DNA of 64,000 bases, taken from contig NC_080560.1 in NCBI RefSeq assembly GCF_030253575.1, forward strand, positions 43,229,001-43,293,000, in the 5' to 3' direction. The DNA comes from Rhododendron vialii. Its lineage: Eukaryota > Streptophyta > Magnoliopsida > Ericales > Ericaceae. The notes under the pieces are model-generated. The model made no database searches. It saw only the letters and a list, made by a program, of their open reading frames with translations, and had not been told where the DNA came from. Of this stretch, positions 11,606 to 20,709 are shown piece after piece. A program made the translations under genes and the position numbers. Each line of letters begins with the position of its first letter. The stretch's first letter is position 1.

Positions 11606-11882
11606 GCCTGTTAACTTCCACGTACTTACTCCCCACATTCAAAAGAATCAAAACCAACCCACTACTAACACCTCCCACGTTTTCTCTTCTACCATTATTT
11701 CCCTTCAACCTATTATATGACTCCCCTCATGCACGGTGCACCATTAACTTCACTCCAATTCATTTTTCTGTACTCATCAAACAAAGAAAACTCATCCAAA
11801 CAAGGGAGCATTTAGATTGCTATGAAGCCAAAAAGGAACACCCGAAGTGGTTTACAAACGCTGACAAGAGTAGTAAATGTAA

Positions 11883-12082
11883 GGTGTCGTTCTGCTTTTT
11901 TTTTCAAAAAGAAAGTAATTTGAAGTTCAAATATAATGAAAATAAAAAATAATTTTTTGATTTTTTTGCACCGTTTAAAAGATGAGATCTATCAAACAAG
12001 ATCTATATTGGTTGTAAAATTATTTGTATAAACACATAAATTTTTGAGTTTAATTTCCTTTTTAAGAAACCGAAACGGGCCC
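11883..12082. mobile_element. Tourist-like MITE (family copy)
   Basis: Bounded by TAA (11880-11882 and 12083-12085). Ends GGTGTCGTT and AACGGGCCC. The interior is an inverted-orientation relative of the copies at 20366 and 58007 (TTTTTGCACCGTTTAAA, ATCAAACAAGATCTATATTG). Confidence 0.7.
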
Positions 12083-12599
12083 TAAGTCCATCTTTGTCGT
12101 GTTACCTTTTCTCACATTCTTGCTCCTAATTAATAGTGCTTCCACTTTTTTTTATTCTCTAGATTTTGATTAAAGTAAGAGGTTGTGTTCACAAACTACA
12201 ATGAACTAAGTGATTGCTCGATTCACTACGATATTTGGTTTCAATGCTCATCCGCTACTAAACCGAAATGAACTCACGCGTGTGTAAGATGATTTTATGT
12301 TGACTTATTTTGTGTAGTTCCCTTTCTCCCTCTCTCACAGTTGTGTTTGATTTTATCACATGGGTTTAACGGAAAAATGATTATGGAGAATGCTTGGTAT
12401 ACAAGTGGGAAAGATTTTGAAGGTTAAAACTCACTTGAGGAATAAATATGTCGATATCATTACTTCTTCTTTTTTCTTTTCTTTGAATTAAACTGTTTTT
12501 CCATTCCTAATTGATGAGTCCTATTATGATTCCTTTCTTTTTAAATTAGCCAGTTTTATTCGAAAGTGATTAAGTGATGTAAGTGCCTTAAGATATATA

Positions 12600-12870
12600 T
12601 GACTTAAACCTAGCATTAATGTCTGTTCGATGCACAAAAACGAAAAAAAATATGGACATTTTTTTGTTGTCCCGTGCATCGAATAGGCATAAACGCTAGA
12701 TGATAAAAAAGATAATTTAATATTTTTTCCTATCCTGCATTCGATGCAAGTTAGCATTGGTCTCATTTTATACACCGAAAGACATGTTTGGTGGAAAATA
12801 ATTTTGAGATATCATGTAACGGTGATCCATGCATCGAACAGGCACAAAATGCTAGTTATATAGTAAATGA
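12600..12870. repeat. Dispersed TGCATCGAA(C/T)AGGCA motif
   Basis: The phrase TGCATCGAAYAGGCATAAA...GCTAG occurs near 12672 and again near 12832, with reverse-complement traces (TGTTCGATGCA near 12626 and ATTCGATGCA near 12740). It looks like a degraded inverted or tandem repeat. No gene is seen between 12083 and 13376. Confidence 0.4.
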
Positions 12871-13376
12871 AGGGTACATGTTGTTTCTTCGCAATCCATA
12901 AAATGATATTTAGAAGAAAATAAAGAAATCATCATATAAAATATTACATATAATACTTGTATTGTATCATACTCCTTATGGAACACGTAGAAATTTTTTT
13001 TGAAAAACTAATAGAAGAGTATATTTTTATTCATAATTTTTTGAAAATTTTCGTTCACTGCATCGAACCGTGTTATTTTTCAAATCAAACTAATAAAGCA
13101 CTTTTATGCATTAATAACAATGAATTGAGATAAATATGGTAAATTTTTTTTTATTGAAGGTCGTGTGGAGGAGTTTTAAAACCTCCAAAGGAACAAGCGG
13201 CAGCGTTTCATCACAGAGAGAAGAAACAAAAGGCATTCCCATACGTCATCTCCCTTCCAACACATCTCCCCCCCCTTGTTCCTCTACCACCGAACAACCC
13301 CACCTCCCCCTCCCCCTCCCCTGTTAACCCCTTTCTCTCTCTCCTAGGGTTTACTTCTTCTTCTTCCTCTCTCTTT

Positions 13377-13385
13377 CTCTATATA
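13377..13385 (+). promoter_or_regulatory. TATA box of the PP2C gene
   Basis: CTATATATAC sits about 145 bp before the start codon, downstream of a CT-rich tract (13330-13380) typical of plant core promoters. A transcription start near 13410 is inferred. Confidence 0.6.
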
Positions 13386-13410
13386 TACACACGCACACAG
13401 ATATACATAC

Positions 13411-13446
13411 ATGTATAATCTATAGCTATCTATGTTAATGAAATAG
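13411..13446 (+). promoter_or_regulatory. Two minimal upstream ORFs in the PP2C leader
   Basis: ATG at 13411 is closed by TAG at 13423-13425 (four residues). ATG at 13432 is closed by TAG at 13444-13446 (four residues, with a second in-frame ATG). The first lies very close to the inferred transcript start and may not be included. Confidence 0.5.
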
Positions 13447-13519
13447 AGGACGATTCTGTAAACTCAAGTCCAAACTGTTGTGACTCGATCGGGAGGTGCC
13501 TAGGGTTTCCCACCGAGAG

Positions 13520-13576
13520 ATGTGGGATGCTCCAGGCGTTGATGAATCTCCTCTCTCTCTGTTGGAGGCCACTTGA
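13520..13576 (+). promoter_or_regulatory. Upstream ORF overlapping the PP2C start
   Basis: ATG at 13520 opens an 18-residue frame ([18 protein letters not shown]) ending with TGA at 13574-13576. The main ATG lies inside it at 13527 in the +1 frame. Both ATGs have a purine at -3, so initiation at the first would bypass the phosphatase start. Confidence 0.6.
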
Positions 13577-16500
13577 GGGCAACGAAAACAACAACAACAA
13601 CAGAGTCAACAACAACCCGCGCGGTGGCGGAGACTTCGTGAGAGATGGGTTGGTGTGGTCCAAGGACATCGGCCGGTGCTCGAGCGGTGAATTCTCGATG
13701 GCCGTGGTCCAGGCGAACCAGGTGCTCGAGGACCAGAGCCAGATCGAGTCCGGCCCGCCCTTTGGGACCTTTGTTGGCGTCTATGACGGGCACGGCGGGC
13801 CCGAGGCCGCTCGATACGTGTGCGATCACTTGTTTCGGCACTTCCGAGGTTCGGATTTCTGGCTCTGTTACTGTTCTTTTGGTGCTCTCTTTCAGAATGG
13901 TTACAGACTTTGTATATATAACTGTGGGATTTAACTGTTCTGCTGCAAAATCTGAGTTTGTACATTCTCTTTTCAAAAGTGGGAACTGTGATAATTGATT
14001 AGGTGGTGTTTGGGAGCTAATTAAAAGAATATGGATTGTGAATTGTGAATTGTAGAGTTTTGGATTATGACTAGAACCCACAAAAGTGTTTGGTTGATAT
14101 GTGAGTAATGGATTCGTTAATAGGGTTTTGTGAGTGAAAATATAATCAGAATCCAAAAAGCTTCTCCCGAGAGGTGATTTTTGGATTATGCATTCTTCAG
14201 TTCGTTTTCTGATTATGCATTTTAACGGATTTCATTCTATAATCTGCTGCCAAACACCCCAAAATATGAAAATGCGCAAAAAAATGTAAAAAGGAGGTGG
14301 GCAAACAGCCCCTAGATGTGTCTGTTATGTGGCTTTTTTCAAGGTTCTGCTTTAACTAGGGTTATGGATAACAGGAACTAATGTAATTGAATGTGAAACA
14401 GTAGGCCCCAGCTCTAGCTTAAAAATCTTAGGTTGGTAACATTTGGTGAATGTACACGTATGGTATTTTGGTCTGTAAGAGCTTTTTATTTGAAATAGTC
14501 TACATAAGAAGTGCATTATAATTTGACTTGGTTATCGGGTGTGGGATGTGTTCAAGTGGAAGATTGAAGACCTTTTGAAACTGAACTCTTAGCCTTAGGG
14601 TGTTGCCTGAAGGGATATTGTGCCTTATATTAGGTATGGATACAGGACACGTCCTAAACACATGTACCATGTATTGTACTACCTCCGTCCCAATTTACTT
14701 GTCCCAGTTCTATTCTAACCGGATAAAAAAACTCGTTATATCTTTAAATTGGTAATGAATTTTATATCCAATATGGATCTTGTTTGATAGATCTCGATTT
14801 GTTCTATAATACAATGTTTTCAAAATTACCTAAAACATTATAAATTACAAGATATAATCAATCGAAAAGTGGCACGAACTCCCAAAAGTGACAATTAAAT
14901 TGGGACGGAGGGAGTATCTTATTGGACTATGTTTGTTATGCAGATGTATCATCTGAGGGCCGCGGTGTTGTGACAGCTGAATCAATTAAACAAGCTTTTC
15001 TTGAAACAGAAAGAGGGTTCACAGCTCTTGTTTCGGACATCTGGAACACGAGACCCAATTTGGCAACAGTTGGGTCGTGCTGTCTTGTTGGAGTGATCAG
15101 TCAACAGACCCTTTTTGTGGCAAATCTTGGGGATTCTCGTGTTGTGCTGGGAAAGAAGGTCGGGAACACAGGAGGTACTGCTGCCATACAATTATCAACT
15201 GAACACAATGCCAACCTTGAGGAGGTCAGGCACGAGCTTAAAGAATTACATCCAAATGATCCTCAAATTGTTGTTCAAAAGCATGGAGTTTGGAGAGTAA
15301 AAGGCATTATTCAGGTTCTCTCAAATGCTTTCACCATACCTATTTGTTGATTGATCCACAGTTCCAATTTCTGTGATGAGTTCTTATAAGACTTTCTTCT
15401 GCTGTGTAAAAATCGGAAATTACTTTCGTTTTTATGAGTACATGTTTAGGAAGTTTTAGAAGTTTAGAAAGTGATTCCCTTAGTCGAACTTGTGCTGGCG
15501 CTAGTAGTTTGAAAGCCTTGAGAAGCAGCATTATGTATCAAGGTGTTCTGACTTTGAATCTTGGTGTTGTTTGAGAACATGCTTGGTCTTGTTATGGTTG
15601 AGTCTAATGTATGTATTTGAACTGACCTCAAACGTAGCTGTCAGTACTAACATGTATATATTTTCACATGGTTGTGCATGTCTAGAATCATTACAAAGGA
15701 AAGACATTTGATTCAGCCCTTAAATGCTGCCATAGTGATGTATGAACCACAAACTCGGCATACTAAAGTCAAATGTTCTTGGCAGAGAATCTCCTTGGTT
15801 TGAGGTTCAAATTCAATTTCAAGAAGAAAAAAATTACCAAAAAGCTTGCATAATTACCTTCTTTGATTAGCAATGACTGTTGCATTGCTGTAGAGCTCAG
15901 AGGCATTTCAAACTAGAATGAATGGAATGTCCAAACCCATTTGTCTCTTTGTGACACTTCAGATGGTTTTTTTATTGTGAAAATCAAGATTTGACAATTG
16001 GGTTAGAGAGATGCTGGCTCGATAGGAGTGATAAAATACCCTGTGGTAAAAGAGAAGTGGAATTTGATCTTTTTCAGGTCGAGGATCAGGCGTCTTGATT
16101 TGGTGGTGACACTCTTTGATGGATGGCTGTTAGAGAGAGGTAAAACGTTGCCTGTTGGACATCAGCATATTCCTTGCTATGTTGTGGTGTATCTTGAAAG
16201 TTTGTGGTAGGGGAAACTGCACAGTGCAAACTCTGTACATTTAGATCGAAGCTATTGTTTTTAAAATATCATCATTCGTGTGGGCTAGAGGTTTGGACGT
16301 GCTTGGTGTTATCCTTAAAAAGGATTATTTTTGCTCTCTTGTAAGGTAGAATCTTTGAACGTATATAAATCCCTCTTACGTGGGGTTTTCACCCAAGTTT
16401 CGCTTTATATACAGTTTCTTGCTGTTTGTAGTCTTCACTTTACTGCTGCTAGTAGACTTTACAGTTAGCACCTTTTAGGATATATATTTGCACTTCCACA

Positions 16501-17643
16501 ATGAACTGGTGACTTTGAGTCCTCTTTTATGTCTTTTGATTTGTAGTACATGCGATGAATTCAACATGACCATATTCTTTGAAGGCATTCTCTCTTCTTC
16601 TTCCTTTTTTTTAATTATGCATAGGGTTGTTGTAGAAGCTAGCACTTTGAATCCTCTTGGCCACAAACGTTCATCACTAACGATTCTTTTCATTTGACTT
16701 TTGGTTATGTTTGACGCAGGTTTCTAGATCTATAGGCGATGTTTACATGAAACATGCGCAGTACAACAGGGAACCAATCCAGGCAAAATTCAGACTTTGT
16801 GAACCGATGAACATGCCTATCTTGACGGCCACCCCATCTATTCTTTGTCACCCTCTACAACCAAATGATTCTTTCCTTATATTTGCGTCTGATGGTTTAT
16901 GGGAACACTTGAGTAATGAAAACGCTGTGGATATTGTCCAGAGACATCCACATACGGTGCGTTTTTTTTTTTTTTTGCCATATATCTCCTTGTGTAAACA
17001 ATCTTTTCTCATTGAAATTCCTTCTCCCATCTAGTCTAGTGTAGATAGTTTGTTGTCTTCTGATCCAACACATTTAGTTATGTACTGTTTTTTTTGGTAT
17101 AGTTAATTGCTTCAGTAAAGTGATCGAGGGAACTAAAAGGTGGATTAATTTGAACGTAAAACATATAAGCAAGAGGGATAATTCATGACAGATTGGGTGC
17201 AGAGCGAGCAAAGAGACACATAGACTTGATGCGTTCTATCAAATTTATGTAACTGCTGTGTATGTGAATGCCAAAAACCAAAATGAACTCTTTTGAATGT
17301 ATAAAGCACCCTTATTGGACTCTTGAAGGGTATGGGATTCATGATCGATGTGCTAAGTTAGACATTCACCTAGAAACCATATTATGTACTTCTAATTTTC
17401 CATGAACTATCCAGAAAGATTATTATGTGTGAAATGCCCTGAGGCACCTTTGTTTACCCTAAAAAAGTGAAGAAATATATGAGAGTACGATTGTTTTGGC
17501 TTGTTTAGTGTCCTTGAGATGGTAGATGAATCTAATACTTAAGACACGTTTGCAACAAACAGTGTACCCAGTCCATGTAACGTAATTCTCGTCTTCTTGT
17601 AGGTGTGCATTCAGCTGCCACCACCACCGCACACACGGAAAAA

Positions 17644-17687
<44 letters not shown>

Positions 17688-18090
17688 AAAAACAGAAGGA
17701 ATAATGAATATCCTCGGCCTCAATATTAGTAATCAGACATCAACCTACCTTTCTATGGGAAGGAATTTTGCCCACTGTATCTGTGATCATGAATAGGTTC
17801 ATAACTTAACCAATGTGATGTGTTAATATGCATTCTTAACCTCTCTTGTGCTCACCAAGATGCTTTTGTTCTAGGGAAGTGCAAAGAGGCTTGTCAAAGC
17901 TGCCCTTCAAGAAGCAGCTAGAAAACGTGAGATGCGATATTCTGATCTTCGGAGGATTGACCAGAGGGTCCGACGCCATTTCCATGATGATATAACCGTT
18001 GTTGTGTTGTTCTTGAACCATGACCTAATTTCTAGAGGCATAATGCAAGAGCCTCCACTCTCACTCCGAAGTGCTCTGGAGCACCGTTGA
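13527..18090 (+). CDS. Protein phosphatase 2C, clade D type
   Basis: Mg/Mn-dependent Ser/Thr phosphatase. Known clade D PP2Cs dephosphorylate the plasma-membrane H+-ATPase and are inhibited by SAUR proteins; that role is inferred here. Exons: 13527-13848, 14944-15314, 16720-16956, 17875-18090, in frame, 381 aa. The N-terminus [13 protein letters not shown] matches the family, which decides the start over the out-of-frame ATG at 13520. Metal-binding and catalytic motifs: ED at 68-69, VYDGHGG with Asp87, NLGDSR in exon 2, SDGLWEHLS with Asp289, and HFHDDITV with Asp348/349. [14 protein letters not shown] spans exons 2-3 and KREMRYSDL is in exon 4. A Stowaway and a Tourist-like MITE sit in intron 1, a (TC)n repeat in intron 3, and a micro-retroinsertion in the 3' UTR. 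Confidence 0.96.
14002..14260. mobile_element. MITE with GTGTTTGG ends in PP2C intron 1
   Basis: The left end GGTGGTGTTTGGGAGC is mirrored at the right (GCTGCCAAACACCCC). TTA precedes the left end, but the right duplication is not clear. About 259 bp, AT-rich, non-coding. Probably Tourist/Harbinger-like. Confidence 0.6.
14679..14914. mobile_element. Stowaway MITE in PP2C intron 1
   Basis: CTACCTCCGTCCCAATTTAC at the left and the inverse, ending TTGGGACGGAGGGAG, at the right, with TA on both sides. The CTCCNTCCGTCCCAATTT terminus is the Stowaway (Tc1/mariner) signature. 236 bp. Confidence 0.92.
17646..17684. repeat. (CT)n microsatellite in PP2C intron 3
   Basis: About 19 CT units, 190 bp before the exon 4 acceptor. 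Confidence 0.95.
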
Positions 18091-18205
18091 TTTCCGACCA
18101 TCCTGATCCAATTTCTGCTTCCTCTGATTTTTGCAGTTCTGCCAGAAAATGATACTACCCCCACGAATGTACCGGAGTCCACGGCTAGTGAGCAGTCAGC
18201 ATAAC

Positions 18206-18262
18206 AAAGCAGTCTTCTTTTTTTTGATCGGCAAAAGATGAAATTTTATTAAAAGCAGTCTT
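18206..18262. mobile_element. 35-bp LINE-tail insertion in the PP2C 3' UTR
   Basis: AAAGCAGTCTT occurs perfectly at 18206-18216 and 18252-18262. The 35 bp between them are a T run then GATCGGCAAAAGATG and AAATTTTATTA, the reversed tail of a LINE-like element. It lies 116 bp after the PP2C stop codon. Confidence 0.8.
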
Positions 18263-19197
18263 GCTGCTCTATTTATGATATTGAGTTCATTTGTTTCAAG
18301 AGTATTGATAGTTGTATTTTTTCATAGCTTTTAGAAGATGGATGATGATCTGTGTAATACTCTGATATAGTAGTCAATTGGAAAGCATATTCTATACTCT
18401 TTGCCTCCCAAAATCACACATCCCTAATTCTTACTGTCTTGTTGCTTCAAGAACGATATTGAAATTTGATGAAATTGTGATGCTAACTTTTGTGAACCTT
18501 TTTTAGCAGGTGTAATTGGTTTTGGCTGTAAATAGCGGCTTGTGATGCCGGCCTGGACAACTTTGAGTAGATATTACCCATTGGAAAACTCTTCAACCAC
18601 GAACACATTTGCACAAACAAATGTGCTAACACTCACTCACAAAGGGCCTGGGCCTCCACACACACACACACTGTGCAAATGTGTGTGTGTTTCCAGTATC
18701 TTTGTTACCCATTACCCACACTTTCTGCCCTAAGTAGCATTTGGAAGAAGACTGCAAAGCAATCGCTAACGAACCAAGTTATGCGGTTTATGCACATTTT
18801 TTTTTGTGCGCGAGCGGGCCAGATTAGGCCCTGATCAACTGGGATATGGCGAAGATGGGTCAAGACGATAAAAACTTTTGTCTATTTAAGATATGCTAGT
18901 TGAGACTTCAAATTATAAGTACAGATACAGAAATGTGATCCAAACATTAGTTTGCATACACTTCCTAAATACGGAAAAACTTATTTTCTAATCTTGAGTT
19001 CGAATCTCAAAGAGTAGACCTATAACTAAATTTCGTTCCCTTTTTACTTCGGTATCTTAAGGATTTAGGCCCAACAAACATGAAACACATTGGACAACCA
19101 AATAAACCCTAAGAGATTATTTGATGTGAATCACCGGATACCATCATCCTTGGATGTGTAAACAAAACGTAACCTTATAGCAATGGATTGTGGTCAA
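18263..19197. other. Intergenic, no gene seen
   Basis: PP2C downstream region. It contains a short CA/GT-rich hairpin at about 18610-18690 (GCACAAACAAATGTGC; CACACACAC opposite GTGTGTGTG). Nothing else recognisable. Confidence 0.5.
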
Positions 19198-19442
19198 ATA
19201 GTTATTGGGTAAATTACAGTTAACCCCCTCTAACAATGGCTCGGAGACACTTTATCCCCTTTAACTATTTTTTTTGACACTTAACCCCCTCTAACTAATG
19301 GAAACCTAATTTGACAGACTTTCTGTTAACTTTCGTAACGGAGAGGAGTTAAGTTACCATTTTGCCCTTTGCAAAAACACGCATCTACAGAGGCCAAAAG
19401 CCATTTCTTTCCTTAACCTCAAAATCTCGATTTGGATAAAAA

Positions 19443-19929
19443 ATGGAGTGCCCAAAAATTTGTGGGTGTCCAAATTGTGGGGAATTTCAGGAAGAAAACC
19501 ATCATCAAGAACTTCCCAAAAAAACAGCAGAATCTAAATCATTTGAAGATGAAGATGAAGAAGAAGAACAGGTACAGAATAACAAATTAACCCTCTATCC
19601 ACAAACCCATCCCAACAAAAAAAAAAAAAAACCCAAAGTCCCAATTGGACTGATCCAACTCCGAAACCCACTTGGCCAAACCCTCCAGGACATATTCGCC
19701 CAGCTCGATAGCTAGTCCACGATCGAGCTCCCCCAGGTCACTGTCGTCGGCAGCCGGAGCAGCGGCAAGTCCAACGTCCTCGAGGCCCTCGTTGGCCGCT
19801 ACTTCCTCCTCAGGGGCTCCGACATCTGCACACGCCGTCCACTCGTGCTCAAGCTCCTGCAGATCAAGCGCAAGCCGGACGACACAGAGGATGAGTACGG
19901 CGAGTTCTTGCACTTGCCCGGCAGAGTGC

Positions 19930-19967
<38 letters not shown>
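19443..19967 (+). pseudogene. Chimeric ORF with captured dynamin-related (DRP3-like) fragment
   Basis: One reading frame from ATG 19443 to TAG 19965-19967, broken only by TAG at 19713-19715. The first part (MECPKICGCPNCGEFQEENH, then an acidic run) is unrecognised and ends at a donor-like CAG/GTACAG near 19570. From about 19683 the frame encodes LQDIFAQLDS, stop, [12 protein letters not shown], the P-loop GSRSSGKS at 19749-19772, then [26 protein letters not shown] and YGEFLHLPG. This matches the N-terminal GTPase region of plant DRP3 proteins. The stop sits where the family has Gln (GSQSTIEL), so a single CAG-to-TAG change is inferred. The frame then dissolves into a GA repeat. The rest of the GTPase and all stalk domains are missing. 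Expression is unknown. Confidence 0.88.
19935..19964. repeat. (GA)n microsatellite inside the Pack-MULE
   Basis: About 15 GA units directly after the dynamin fragment. Confidence 0.95.
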
Positions 19968-20365
19968 CTGGGCTTGTGGAGAAAGAATGGATGGGGCTTT
20001 TGATTTCCAATAGTCAGCTCGGATTTTGGTCGATCTGGTGTAGCGGAGGTGAGGTTGTGTGGATTTGTCTGGGCTGGGCTCAAGAGGGGAGGGCAATAAC
20101 GTCCAGAAATTTTAAATGGGAGGGGCATGTGACTTGCACATGTCTTTTGCCATCCAGTTTCTAACAGAAGTAAACAAAAGAAGAGTTTCCATTAGTTAGA
20201 GGGGTTTAAGTGCCAAAAATAATAGTTAGAGGAAGTAAAGTGTTTCCGAGCCATAGTTAGAGGGGGTTAATTGTAATTTACCCATAGTTATTTATGTAAC
20301 ATCAGGATATCAGGATAGAATGCCGTAATTACTGATAAATACAGGGGCGTTGATGGTGATTCTAA

Positions 20366-20595
20366 GGTCCCGTTTGAGAAAGTCAAATAAGTATTTATTT
20401 TTTAAGAAGGCAATTTCAAGCTTAAAAATAATGTGTTTATTAAAATTTAAAAATATGCAATATGAATCTTGTTTAAGAGATCTCAATAAAATCATTAATA
20501 CGGTGCAAAAAAAATTAAAAATTTATTTTTATTTATATTATTTTTAAATTTAATAATGTGAAATAAGTAATAAGACAGTGTTCTGGAACGGGCTC
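20366..20595. mobile_element. Tourist-like MITE close to a start codon
   Basis: Bounded by TAA (20363-20365 and 20596-20598). Ends GGTCCCGTTTGAGAA and TTCTGGAACGGGCTC. The interior shares GGCAATTTCAAGCTTAAAAA, AAAATATGCAATATGAATC and AATACGGTGCAAAAAAAATT with the copy at 58007. It ends about 115 bp before the ATG of the 811-aa protein gene and so lies in its promoter or leader. Confidence 0.85.
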
Positions 20596-20709
20596 TAACC
20601 GAACTCTCTCTCTCTCCTCCGATCTCACACCATCAAGATGAACAAGCGCCCATGACTAGATAAACATATACATACAGATAGAGAGAATTCAACTGAATCG
20701 GAGGGAGCC

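Larger units (their letters stand above)
19198..20292. mobile_element. Pack-MULE (Mutator-like element with captured gene)
   Basis: A 1,077-bp element (19207-20283) flanked by perfect 9-bp target duplications, ATAGTTATT at 19198-19206 and 20284-20292, the length typical of Mutator-like elements. The long terminal inverted repeats (about 105 bp) begin GGGTAAATTACAGTTAACCC and GGGTAAATTACAATTAACCC. Each arm contains the same three blocks around CTCTAAC. There is no transposase. The interior carries fragments of ordinary genes, including a dynamin-related GTPase piece, in the + orientation, so it meets the definition of a Pack-MULE. Confidence 0.93.

Noticed and set aside
13500-14156. Long minus-strand open frame across PP2C exon 1
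   Set aside because: Shadow of the GC-rich PP2C exon and intron. The + strand carries all PP2C motifs.
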